Below, one piece after another: positions 52,529 to 64,000 of a stretch of 64,000 nucleotides of DNA. Origin of the DNA: Sindora glabra (taxonomy: Eukaryota; Streptophyta; Magnoliopsida; Fabales; Fabaceae); NCBI GenBank assembly GCA_020226215.1, contig CM035235.1, positions 72,503,283-72,567,282 of the forward strand, read 5' to 3'. Below the pieces are notes generated by a model. That model did not search any database. It was not told the DNA's origin and saw only the letters and a program-made list of their open reading frames with translations. The number at the start of each line of letters is the position of its first letter. Position 1 is the stretch's first letter. Both the position numbers and the translations under genes were made by a program.

Positions 52529-55500
52529 ACTAAAAATATTTTTTTGGAATTTTTATCATTTATTATTGCATTCAAACTATATTCAATATATTTACTTTAT
52601 ATATTTTTCTCAAATCATAATTTTTTACAACTTTTTTCATTTTATTTATTTATTTCTTTTTTGATATTATGAATCATTTATTAGCTTTTTTATGTAAAAA
52701 CACAAAATATCATATTTCTTTAAAGTTTTAAATTAGGTCTTTGCTGAATGAAAGAAAGAAAAGAAAAAAATAATAAAGCATGATAATCAATTTTAAAAAT
52801 TGAATTTATTATCATTGATAATGAGGTACCCTAAATATATATTAAATAATTAAAGTAATTTAAATAATATTTTTAATAAACTACTAATAATTTAAAATTT
52901 GATTAATAAAAAATACTACATTATTTAATAAAATTAAACTTTAGAGTTTGTCATAATTAAAGTAAGATAATTACAAATTAAGTAATTGAAAAATAATGAA
53001 TTAAAATATTTAAACAAGAATAAATAATTTATATTTATTTTTAATATAAATATGTTATTTTCTAATCATGTCAATAGCTTTAACACTTGGCTTGTCTAGC
53101 ACTAATATAACCATTATCAATAAGTTTTAAGGAGAAAATTAGTTTTGCATCCTTAGACATTTAATGTGAGGTGAATATTTTAGGATATCATTCTCATTGC
53201 TTGGACAAATTGCATACCACAAATATATTAGATTTGTCTTATTTTTCAAATATTATGTGCTCTATAATCCAATCGATAAAGCTTCAAAGAAAGGAAAAAA
53301 ATGGAAGAAAAAAAAGAAATTTTTTTTAAGAAAATAAAATAAAAAGAAATTATTTTTTATTGTTTAGATAGAAAAATGAGAGGAAAATTGAATTAAGTTG
53401 AATGAAAAATTTAATTATCTTTCAAGTTAAATTCTGAATTGAAGAATCAAAGAAAAATTATAACAAATCAAATTTTCACCCATTTTTTACCTATATATAT
53501 TATTTATAATTATATGTTAGAAGCATTTCTCAAAAAGGCCTTATCTCTTTCGAAATTATTTTTAATTCACGTTGACACATTTAGGCAGAAAATTTACAGT
53601 ATGCTTTTAATTAAAAAGTACTAAATAAAAAAAATTAACACAGAAGTACTTAAATAAAAAATTTTAAAATTAGAAGAACTTGAAATGTAATTTGACCTTT
53701 TTTTTAAAGGAATGAAATTAGTGTTAATATTATTTATGAAAATAATCAACTTGTATACAAAAATGTAGTAATTAAGTGAATTCCACTTATATTGATCTAA
53801 ATATATAAATTGCTAATAGTGTTGATTGTATGATATTATTTATAAATAAATTATACTTTAGGTCGGCCTATGTGTTTTGTTATTATAGCAATTAAGGATA
53901 AGAAATAACATGTATCGAACAAAATGAGTTAGATCAAGCTAGACATGCATAATAAATAAATAAATAAGCATGAAAAAATATATAATTTTATTGAATTAAA
54001 TAATAATAATTTTTAATATTTTAACTTATAAAATTATTTTACCATTTAGAATAAAAATAAATAAATTATTTATTTTTAATATTTTAACTTTAAATTTAAT
54101 TACTATACTTTATTATTTTTCTTCTTTACCCTTTTCTTTTTTGCATTCACCAGGGACCTAATTCAAAATTTTAAGAAAATATAAAAATTCATTTAAAAAA
54201 TTCATAAAGTATAAGGAATTAGATTGTATTTACTATATTTATGTGGTAATTAAGTTGCAATATTTTAAGCCCAATCAGCACATTGTTGAACACATTATTC
54301 AAAATTGATAGTAGACTAACGATAGGGATTAATTAGAAATTAAATTAAAGTATACGCACTTAATCTAAAACTTCTAAACTATAAAGATTCATTTAAAAAA
54401 ATAAGAAATTATTGGGACCTATAATATAATTTAACCTTTTTTAAATGAACAAATATCTCTAAACACATGTTATTATGTAATATTTTGCATACAGTGTTTA
54501 AGAAATTAAAACCCTTTCATCTATCTATTTTATTTATCATTTATCAAAAAAATATTAGAATAATTATTATAATAATTTTATATAATTATAATTTTAAAAA
54601 AACTTTTTGCTATCTAAAAATGAATTTGTTCTATCTTTGAAGTTCAAAGGTAAGTTAAAAGCAAATTTCTTATACTTTTAGTTAAATTCAATTTTCTAAA
54701 CTTCATATTAATTTTATTTATTTATTTATCACTATTTAATAATGGACATAGGTTTAAGTATATTCTCATTATTCTTTTAATTGTTATCTTTAATAGTAAA
54801 TTATATATTTAAATAGAGTAACTACCCGATAATCCTCGTTTAATAGGTAGCTTTTATAAGTTACATCTAATAATGGAATTTAAAATTACAAAATTGGCCT
54901 TCATATTCTTAAAATATGAAACATGTAAACATAGACTTTTCAGGAATGAGAAAAATGTAATCCACTTCTTCTCAATTCTCTTTTTATTATAATAGAAAGA
55001 TTAGTTTTTTCGTACACACTCTCATAAGTGCTCAACAACTTTAAAAAAAAATAATTGAAAATTTTAATCATTACTACTAATTTCTAATCATTGGCTACAA
55101 TTATTGTTTGCATCAACAATAAAATTTCCCCAAAAAAAGGGCAACATATAGGATTAAATATGTTGTTCTATTACAAATTAGTTCATATTAGAAATTCTAG
55201 CAAGTGCATAAATTAATTCCTTTTAATTTATTTCATACCAATTTTATCGATGACTTTTAAGAATCATCATACAATAAGACTAATATAAATTTGAAGGATG
55301 CAAGACTTAACTATGATTTGATTTATAATCTTGCATCCTTCAAATTCATATCTCATTGCATGATGATTTAGTTATAGTGAATCAAATTATATTTAATTTT
55401 ATTAGATACAATATGATTTGATTTCTTGCAAAATATAAGATACTTTGATTCTAGAAAATTATAACCTTCATGTAATGTTACTTAAGACTTTATCTAAGTT

Positions 55501-56733
55501 TTTTCATTAAATTAATTATCATAGTTTCATTGTTCTATACATTTTATCTATGAGAATTTAATTTTGATCTATCATGGAGTGCAGATAAACTATAAACAAA
55601 TTGGTATATAAAAGATACTAACATCTAATATTTATAATTTAATTTTAAAGGTAAATGTTATGCCCCAAAGTAATACTTAAAAATTTTATTATTTTTTATT
55701 ATTTTCAATACCCTGAAATATTTATTTTAATTAAAAAGGATAAAAAAAATTATATCCATTTAGTTAATATTTTATTTTAATTTTTTTTCTTTTTCTTTTC
55801 AAAGCTCCGAAGGCATCAGAATGATATTGATAATAATATTTAAATTACATTTATTTGGTTACAGTGTTAATGCAAAACCTGTTTAAATAATTTTTATAGT
55901 GATTTTCTCATTAAGTTGAAAATAATTTCAATAATTATTAGTGCAAATATTTATGAAATAAATGCTTGTAATTGATACATTATTTCTAAAGGTTTTATGG
56001 CAGTTTGAAATATTTTTTTTGGAGCTTTTAAATTCATTAGGTTATTATAAAAATATTGAGAAAGATGAAAAATATTTAAATTAGAATTTTAAAAATAAGA
56101 GTTTATGAAAATGGATTAATAAAAATAAATAAATGGTTAAGAATGATTTTAATTTGAAATGAAAAGTTAATATTTTTTAAAGGAAATGAACTTATATGGT
56201 ATAGGAAGCACTGAATCAAAATCTATGACTTTTTTTTCCCTTCCCATTTCCCTCTCTATTTTTCCTAATTTCTTCCTTACTTTTTTTTTCTCCCTTAAAT
56301 CCGACAGTGCCTCTTTCCTTCTCCAACCATGATCGCACCGTTGCCTAGCCACCATTAGCTTTCTTTGTTCATAACTAGTTGCGGCCATTACGGGTAGCAC
56401 GTAAGGAGGCTGCGAAGCATAGCATTGGTTTTGTGGTAGAGAGTTGTCATTTCTCTGTGATCTGCTAACATACCAACATCTAACACTATCTTGCTCCCAG
56501 TAAACTCCCAACAATTACTTAGAGGGTAAGTGAACACATCCTCGACATTAAACTCCACTATTTCTGATGATTTTGGATGATTTAAGACAAATCCATTTAT
56601 GCATATTATGGACCTTGAATGATGCTTTTGAAAAGTAATGCTTTTATACTATAAGATGCAAGGATCACAAGATTACAATATTTCTTGGTTACTATAACTT
56701 AATATTTTGAATGATTTGTACATGATTCAAGAA
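52529..56733. other. Gene-free A+T-rich spacer with one strong hairpin
   Basis: No gene is recognised. Contents: a strong hairpin at 55262-55368 (separate entry), A+T-rich sequence elsewhere, and a less A+T-rich island at 56180-56520 with a 115-codon open frame on the minus strand. That frame is arginine- and lysine-rich in its C-terminal half and matches no family I know. Confidence 0.5.
55262..55368. repeat. Strong 107 bp inverted repeat (hairpin)
   Basis: The left arm 55262-55305 and right arm 55329-55368 pair. The inner 18 bases (AATTTGAAGGATGCAAGA and its reverse complement) are perfect, and the outer part (ATCATCAT..CAAT) pairs with a few mismatches and a small bulge. The loop is about 23 bases. 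It could be a very short foldback element or a small-RNA precursor; the sequence alone does not decide. Confidence 0.8.
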
Positions 56734-56916
56734 TAGACCTGTTCATGGGCCCAAATGGGCCAAGCCAGGCCAAGACCCATAAACAATAATGTATTTTGAG
56801 TTTTAACCCAAGCCCAAGCCCATAATAATTTTATCCCATTAATTAAGTAGGGCTTAAGCCTAAATTCATAAGCAAAGCCCAAGTAAAGCCCATGGATCTA
56901 TTCATAGCTGAAATAT

Positions 56917-58197
56917 AAGTAAAACAATACAACACCTTACATGGTTACTATGAAAGTTTATTCTAACAAAAAGTATAAGAAGTGTGTATAAAGATATACA
57001 TAGCACCATGTAAGAAAATTTGTTGCAGTTTGTGCTGCAAGTGAATTAAGGAGAAGATTGAATCATCTTCCACATTACTTGTATATCTTCATATTCCCCA
57101 CAAGTCTCTATGTCCTTGTAAAGATTCATGAGCCCATTCCTCTGCCCTTTGGTTAACACTACAAGAAAGAGTGAATTTAAATTGATGATAACATAGTAGA
57201 AACTAAGTAAACTTAATAGCTTTGTACTTCAACAATCAGTGAAAAAGCTTTAATTCCAATGCCACAATGTAACAACAATAGAAGTTCTTATCTGCCAACA
57301 ATTTCATAGCAAAGGAAAATATGGAAATCTTGTAACTTACCTTTGGATTTGTATCTAAAGTGTGAAGTGACTCCAAGTATATTATTTTTTAGGAAGAAAG
57401 AGAAGCTCTTGAGGCAAGTATAAATCCATCTATATTTCCCTAATTAAAATATTAGGAAATTTTAGCAATTGAATCTGTTTTAATTGTTATCATTCCTAAA
57501 ACTCAAGCAACAGAACCAGAGGGGTCCTCTGCACACTCTAAAGGACTGCAGTGGTACAGCACCCTTATTGGTGTCCTCTATAGAATTTTTTGCACCAAAC
57601 AAATAGAGGGGGGAATCAATCCACTGAGTCAGTAATCACTAACTGGAATATGGCTTATCATGAACAGTTGCAGTATTATGACATTAAAAATAAAATAAAA
57701 TTACACAGAACAGAATGCAATAGTGAATTCTTACATGTAGACAAGAATGAATTTAATGGATGTGCATACAAAAAGGGTAAATTTTAGTTGGCCAAAAAAA
57801 TTGTGATAAGAATAAGTTCAAAAGGATTATAGATACATCTTTTTGACTCGATAAACAATGCAAAAGAAGAAACATAGAGAGACACCTTATTGCCTCATCC
57901 ATCAGCTTGGATATGTTAGTCATTTTTCATAGACAATTGATACAGCACAGTATGAACACAACCAAATCATTTAGCAAATACATAAATTACCAATCTTCTT
58001 TTTTAGGGCAAGAATTTCACACTAAAGCACAGGTATAAATCCATCTATATCTCCCTAATAAAAAAAACTGAGGATATGTGGTTGGTACATTGAATTTGGT
58101 AAGGAGCTAAGGATAATCACAAGTAAAACAATGTAAAACCTTACATGATTATTATGAAGATTTGTTCTAACAAACCCTGTAAAATAAGAAGTGTGTC
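56917..58197. repeat. Direct repeats inside the hAT element's 3' region
   Basis: 56917-56988 and 58121-58197 share AAGTAAAACAAT, CCTTACATG, TATGAA and TAAGAAGTGTGT. A second pair, about 57416-57445 and 58029-58058, shares TATAAATCCATCTATAT and CTCCCTAAT-like words. The order of the pairs is not conserved, so this may reflect an internal duplication followed by rearrangement. Confidence 0.7.
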
Positions 58198-58343
58198 CTA
58201 GAGTTCTAACAAAAAGCATACAAACCTAATAATGATAAGAACAACTATATATGCAGAGACACACAATAAACAAACTCTTTAAAGACAGTCCATAAATATT
58301 AAAAATATACCAAGTAGTAACTTCAAAATTACCTTAATGTAGA

Positions 58344-60453
58344 CTACAAGACAATATGGCAACTGTTTTCCCCTTCACTGTCTATATCATCATCACTAGA
58401 ATCCAACTCATTATGATCCTCATTGTTGTTATTATTTAGTAAGTCAGATGCTTCTATGATATTAGTAAAAAAAGTAGTATATATTAAAAACTTTATTAAT
58501 ATTAAATGGAAAAAAAAGTAAACAACAAATTTTATAAAATCTTACCATCTCTAGCATATATCCAATCCTCAAGACAAATTAGTGACTCAATTGTCCTTAG
58601 ATGCAGTGAACTTCTCATGGGACTTATCACCTTTTTTGCAATACTAAAAGTTGATTCTGATGGAACAGTAGATACTGGTATAGCCAACACATCACGGGCT
58701 ATTAATGATAGAATAGAGTACTGCAAAGAAGCTTTCTTCCAATAATCAAGCACATCTATATCAATCTTGTGATCTAAGTTCTTTTCAGCTAAATATTGCC
58801 TCAATTGAGATTGCTCAAATTGACTAGACCTTGAACTCAAAAAGTCTTCATAATCATCTAAATTAAAATTAGTATCATTTCTTAAAATTGAATCTCCATC
58901 ACTACGACTTGCCCCAATTACTGGTGTAGTAGCAATGGAAAAGTTCTTATTATACTTATCAAACAAATCAAAAAGGGTCTGATCCACAAGTCTCAAGCAA
59001 TCCTGATAACCATTACCATATACTTTTTGATAACAGTATTCTAGAAACCTAAACTTGTACCTCAAATCTAAAACAGCAACACAAGACAAAACTAAACTGT
59101 AATCAGCCCAATATTTGTCAAATTTAACCTTCATTTGTGAGGCCATATTAGACATAAAGTTATAAAGTGCTTTTATTGCTTGTAACAAATAAGTATGCAC
59201 CTTCCACATTCCTCTAAAATAGACATTAGTTGTAGGAGTCTTGCTTACAGAAAATAAGTTTGTAACATCATAAAATACTTTCAAAAATTGGTGCAGCAAT
59301 TGCATATTCTCCCACTTTTCTTCAGAAAGCATAAAATGGTTGAAAACATTATCACGTTTACCCCAACATTGCTAAGCCAATTTGAAGTATATCACGTGAT
59401 CTAACATCAAATAAGTACTGTGTCATCTAATGGTTACATTAGTTCTCAACTTTTTATTAGGATTCAAGTGATAGCTATTTTCTGCAATTTCATAGAACTT
59501 CTTTTTTTGAGATACAGAACTCTTCAAATACTTCACACCATTATGTATTTTAGAAATAATATCTTCAACTAAACTTAAACCCGCTTGAATAATTAGATTA
59601 AGAATGTGACTATAACACCTGATTTTGAACAACTTTCCATAACACACAAGAGATCTATTATTGATCAATTAAAGCTTAAGGCTATTAGCCATCACATTAT
59701 TGTAACTTGCATTGTCTAGTGTGATACTAAATAATTTGTTATCAATTCCCCACTCATTTAAGCACCTGGCAACCTCATCAGTTATAAAAATTCCATCAAA
59801 AGGAGGCTTTAGAACTCTAAAGTGTATGATACGCTTTTTAAGTTTCCAATTATTATTCACCCAATGCACAGTTATGCATATGTATTCATTAACAATGTAC
59901 TCAGATATCCAATTATCGTGGTCAAGGAAATCCTAGCATGGCTACTAACCAATTCATTTTTAACAAACTCTCTTTCTTTATCATACCTAGCAAACAAATC
60001 CCTTCTAACTGTATGTCTACTTAAGTTTTTAAACTCCGAATTTGTGGAATGCATAAATTCTCTAAACTTACGCTCTTCTACAAGAGTGAATGGATGTTTT
60101 CCACATATGAGAAATTCTATGAAACTTTTACGGGACACTTCTTGGCTAAACTTAAAGTCTTTTATAGATGTACCTCCACTTCTCTTTGCTTGCACTACAA
60201 CAAGGTCAGGGGGATGCTTTCGACATATATTTAAGCGGCGCCTTAAATGGGATGTTCCATAATCATCTTTCAACTTTTTTCGACAATGAATGCATTGAAC
60301 CTTGCGACCTTGACTTCGTTGAACCTTCTCCATTTCTTCCCATACTTTTGATGTTAATCTTCATCGTTTGTTTTCATTTTCTTCATTATCATCATCTTCT
60401 AAGTTTAGGTTTGCTTCCTCATAAGTGGCATCTTCATCAATGTCACTTGTCAT
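58344..60453 (-). pseudogene. hAT transposase pseudogene (BED zinc finger, hAT dimerisation domain)
   Basis: Reading leftward from ATG at 60453: an acidic start (MTSDIDEDATYEEANLNLED), a BED-type zinc finger (VQCIHCRKKL..GTSHLRRRLNIC), a central catalytic region (HWVNNNWKLKKRIIHFRVL, ITLDNASYNN), and the C-terminal dimerisation domain (VLDYWKKASLQYSILSLIARD, LAIPVSTVPSESTFS). A last exon (58453-58344) encodes an Asn- and Asp-rich acidic tail after a GTAAG donor at 58545. The gene is dead: in-frame stops at 60361-60363, 59669-59671, 59423-59425 and 59372-59374, and a frameshift near 59915. The 59423 stop replaces a Trp usually seen in this family. Such transposases cut and paste hAT elements; this copy cannot make one. 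The remaining long frame (58532-59332) is uninterrupted, so decay is moderate in age. Confidence 0.92.
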
Positions 60454-62475
60454 TTTCCTATCATAAACAACAAAAAGATAAAGTTAATTTTTCAAAATAA
60501 AAGGCCTAAAATATCAATTTTAGACCAATTACTTTTACTGTATAAGTTCTAAAAGCACACAATCTGTCCCTTAAGCTAAAATTCTTCTCCTTGATGAGAA
60601 AATATTTTGAAATAGTCACATTTAACTAATTTGGGAAATTATTAACTGATTTACATTTGCTCTCTAAAGATGGTAAACTCTCTAGGATCACAAATTTGCC
60701 CTTTAAAAAAAAGAATACAGCTCTAACTTCTTCTCTTTTTGCAAACATACTTCTTGTTAGTCTTAGAAGACCAAACTTTCTACCAAGAACATATTCAAAA
60801 CCCATAATTAAAAAATAACCACTGTTGAAAATTCTAAACATGGGAAGCTCGCTCAAATAAATACTAAGATTACCTCAATATTGCAACTTCTTCATAACAA
60901 AAGTGGATGATAAGGAGGGTTATACAATTGGTGTTCCAAGTGCTACTTCTTTTATCACCTCAATCTGTTAAATTAGAAATAACCTAATACAGTTAAAAGC
61001 AACCACACAAAATTGGCCAAATAATGGTATGTGGAGATTACGGTAAAATTGGACAAATATACAAGTCTATATACCACACAGAGAGGTAGTAGTTATACTA
61101 AATCAATAAAAAATAAGGGAAATATTGTTTTAAGAAAAAAGCAAAGATACATCCGGATTATTTCTACATTCAAGCCTATTTAAGGGTATTCAGTCACCTC
61201 CACATTCAAGGGTAGCATTGCTCTCAATACCAGACCTTATGTACCTAAGAACTTTTTGAAATTGTTCTGTATCAATTTGGGATTTTCACAGAGGAGATGA
61301 AATAGTAATATTACATTTTAGTACTTGATGAAATAGTATTAAAGATGAATCATGACCTAAAATTTTGAAGTAATCATATCAAAAACATTAATGAAACAAA
61401 TAATATAGATAAATTTTTTTAAAAAAAATTCATATAATTACATGATATTTATATATAATTTTAAAATTTTGAGAAAAAATCATAACTTTTTCTCCTTCTA
61501 ATCTTTCTCAATGATTAAAATGAAAATTTATACATTCTCATAAGACTAAGCTTTTATAAAATTAATACATGATAATGTAATTAATCTTTTAAATAAACAC
61601 CTAAAAGTAATTAAAAAAATAATTTTGAAGTGTAGTTTGCTATGCTGAAAAAGAAATTTTTGTTGTGTAATTTAGGGGACTATCCATACCTACTGCTAAG
61701 AAAATAATTTATACAAAAATGCTTAAGTTTGTATTCAAAGTTGGTGTCATATTTTATAAAGAACGTTGGGAAGGCTATTAGTACATCACTGAGAAATGTA
61801 GTAATGTATTGATATATTACTTTATTTTTTTAAAATTTAATTTTATATTTTATATAATAATATATAAATAATCAAATTTAATAATATGTTAATATATTAT
61901 TATATAAATGATATACCATCAGCTTTCTATGTACAATGATATTTAAGCAGAAATTCCTTGGAGAGTTCATAAAGCAGTAACGTGTGGAAAAAACAGAGTT
62001 AAGAGACAAACATAGAGAAAGATATCATAATTGAAGTATTAATATAGATATAAACATAAATAAACAAGTAAATAAGTTTAACCTATGCTGACAGAAGCAT
62101 AACACCTGAACCACAAGCAAACAATGATGCCTCGATAAATAATAGTGGATTTTAAACAAGAGAAAAATAAGTCAGGAGCAAATCTTGGGATATGTTCCAG
62201 GCTACCTTGTTATAATTTTAGTCACCAAAAAATATTTGCCTTGCCCAATTGTAAATTTGAACAAAAATAGTAATATTACATTTTATAAGCAATTAAAAAT
62301 ATTTTTTTCATCTTAAAATTATTCTATTCTAATGTTACCAAGTAGTAGAATTTTAAATCTGTAGTTTCCAGAGAGAATGTTGATGGTATTTATCTTGAAC
62401 CAAATTATATTGAAGAATATTTACAAAAAATATGATAAATTGAAGAATATTTTAAGAGAATGCTGATGTTGACAA
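60454..62475. other. Spacer between hAT pseudogene and ALDH fragment
   Basis: No gene recognised. A 76-codon frame at 60626-60856 (minus) has no signature. The sequence is A+T-rich, most strongly around 61.38-61.9 kb. The missing right end of the hAT element would be expected here but was not seen. Confidence 0.5.
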
Positions 62476-62775
62476 GGTACGAGACCCAACACAGCAGCAT
62501 TGCCCATGGAAAGCGCACCCATCAATATCCATAAGTAAGCATTTGCGTAACATGATTTGCTTTCTAGCTTTAAGGAAATTGAGGAAGTTGATTGCACAAA
62601 CTTGATTGAAGAAGAGAGCAAAGTGTGCTAGTTCTACAGCTTTGTCAACATCAGCATCCTCACAAACTATGAAAGGCGATTTTCCTCCAAGCTCCAATGT
62701 CACAGGTTTAAGGTTGCTTCGTGCAACCAATTCAAGCACAATTTTCCCAGTATCAGTTGATCCGGTGAATGCTAT
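62476..62775 (-). pseudogene. Aldehyde dehydrogenase (ALDH2-type) gene fragment
   Basis: A 58-residue exon (62775-62602) follows a TTTTGCAG acceptor and reads IAFTGSTDTGKIVLELVARS, then NLKPVTLELGGKSPFIVCED and ADVDKAVELAHFALFFNQ. This is the NAD-binding and active-site region of plant mitochondrial-type aldehyde dehydrogenase (the E of LELGG is the catalytic base). A short piece of the next exon (about 62505-62476, GQCCCVGSRT, with the catalytic Cys in the CCC) follows an intron. The acceptor is lost: the bases before GGGCAATGC read CCAT, with no AG. The coding match stops right after SRT, and I found no upstream ALDH exon between 62776 and 64000. ALDH2 enzymes oxidise aldehydes to acids and are about 530 residues, so this is a non-functional fragment unless distant exons lie outside the window. 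Confidence 0.87.
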
Positions 62776-64000
62776 CTGCAAAATGATGAAATCTTCGGTT
62801 CAGACACCAGGAAAGTTAGTCAAGTTTTATCAGAATATCAGCAAAAAAGAAGAGCCCAAAAAGGGATACACAACCAGTAAAAGCACTAATGAACTAACAT
62901 TCATCCTTCAATAATTGGAAGTGTCAAACCTGATTGCATCATTATTCTAATATAAAGGAAAGTAGAAAATCCTTGTTGAGTTCTCAAGTGTGTGCCAATA
63001 AAAAACCAGAGAACGGGGACTGATAAATTTCAAGACATAGGGCACATCTACCAAGTAGACTTCTTTCATCAAGAACAGAATAAGTATGTTACATTAATTA
63101 GTATTACATTTAACCGAATTTTGAACAAAAAATAAAGTAAAAACACCTTGTATGGTTCTTCCAAAATACAAGGTCCTAGATTTAGGATAGATGTGTTCAC
63201 AAATGCTAGCATAACACTAGTGATGCTCCACGAAATCAAGTTCAACACTACAAACAAGGTAACAAAATCATTAAGTCAGAAAATATTTAATAAGGAACAA
63301 AATACCTTGTATGGTTCCTTTAAATAGTGCTATGAGAGGAGACACACTAATCCACTTAAGTGTCCAATTTCAGCTAATTAAATAAAAGGCAAAAGATTTG
63401 AATTGAATATCTCAATTTCAAAAATCTTAGTGGATATACGTCATAGCTGGTGGAAATTCTACTTTTCAACTGTTGCAGATTTGAAGGGCATGTCGCCACA
63501 GAGGGCATCTTTTGAGTCCACACAAAGTAGTGGGGATCCTCTTCCCAACTAACTTTTGATTCCTATTTTTGATCATGTTCTATCAAGTTCTACCATTTTA
63601 ATAAATCCATTTCTTTCTAGGTGATTCCGTAGTAAACTATTCTACCAGTTTCTTAATGGACATCACAAAAACATAAATGGTTGCATTGTTATCAAATCTA
63701 ATTGGCTAACTTCAACTAATTTCTGCTAACTACTATAATTTAACGTACTATCACTGTTAGGAGAAAAAACATCAAACACCATTTGGCATTTTTACCTAGA
63801 TCATGTAACTAGCATTTTTACCAAAAAGAAAGCATTTAAGTGATGACGAGGTGCTAAACTCCACTGAAACATAGATTCCAGATTATGAGCTGCGGTTGTT
63901 GACTAAAGACATGGTATAGACACTAACCGCAATAATCAAACTCTGATGAGGAGGATATTATCAAATCTTAGATACCTATTTACAGAGAATGAAAGATTCG
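62776..64000. other. Right-edge flank with no recognised gene
   Basis: No ALDH exon or other coding signature was found on either strand. A short direct repeat (core ACCTTGTATGGTTC) occurs near 63147 and 63304. The least A+T-rich stretch (about 63480-63560) has no frame I recognise. Confidence 0.5.

Larger units (their letters stand above)
56734..60500 (-). mobile_element. Decayed hAT-superfamily transposon
   Basis: The element is defined by a hAT transposase pseudogene (58344-60453, minus) and, beyond its 3' end, a likely terminus starting TAGACCTGTTCATGGGCC at 56734. That terminus is followed by about 150 bases full of GGGCC, AAGCC and GCCCA words, typical of plant hAT subterminal repeats. 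The opposite terminus, which should read as its reverse complement to the right of about 60.45 kb, was not found by eye, and no 8 bp target-site duplication was found. The right boundary given is therefore nominal and that end may be truncated. Confidence 0.7.

Noticed and set aside
59822..60262. 146-codon plus-strand frame and neighbours at 59712-60500
   Set aside because: They are antisense shadows of the hAT transposase on the minus strand.
1..64000. Search for a novel defence, secretion, phage-like or CRISPR system
   Set aside because: The window is ordinary plant nuclear DNA with intron-bearing genes; nothing resembling such a system was seen on either strand.

Overview
The window is nuclear DNA from a flowering plant, most likely a dicot. 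It is very A+T-rich, has many short exons with GT..AG introns, long non-coding spacers with microsatellites and foldback elements, and its proteins are recognisably plant orthologues (LSD1 zinc-finger protein, CASP-like protein, JMJ14-type demethylase). The species cannot be named from the sequence. I saw no bacterial-type operon, CRISPR array, rRNA or convincing tRNA gene. No previously undescribed biological system is evident; the notable items are structural (repeats, foldbacks, decayed genes).

Layout. The last six exons of VPS54 (GARP tethering complex) run off the left edge, at 107-2926 on +. An A+T-rich spacer follows to about 7.2 kb. VPS2 (ESCRT-III, VPS2.2/2.3 class) lies at 7225-11491 on +. 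LSD1 (three LSD1-type zinc fingers) is convergent with it at 14183-17901 on -, and two of its introns carry separate tandem repeat arrays. A CASP-like four-helix membrane protein of the CASPL1B type lies at 20659-22947 on +, divergent from LSD1. A gene-free spacer (23-30.4 kb) leads to a JMJ14-type H3K4 demethylase whose coding exons span 34897-41712 on +, preceded by probable non-coding 5' exons. From 41.7 to 56.7 kb there are no genes, but there are foldback (MITE-like) elements, two long TAA-type microsatellites, a direct duplication and a strong hairpin. A decayed hAT transposon occupies about 56.7-60.5 kb; its transposase on - has four in-frame stops and a frameshift. A broken fragment of a mitochondrial-type aldehyde dehydrogenase gene lies at 62476-62775 on -.

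How the genes relate. They are independent single-copy housekeeping or regulatory genes, not a pathway: VPS54 acts in endosome-to-Golgi retrieval, VPS2 in endosomal ESCRT-III sorting, LSD1 in cell-death and stress control, CASPL1B at the plasma membrane, and JMJ14 in chromatin silencing and flowering time. From memory, LSD1, CASPL1B2 and JMJ14 are also consecutive in Arabidopsis (At4g20380, At4g20390, At4g20400), and a VPS2 paralogue sits beside CASPL1B1 (At5g44550/At5g44560). The order therefore looks like an ancient conserved block rather than a recent assembly.
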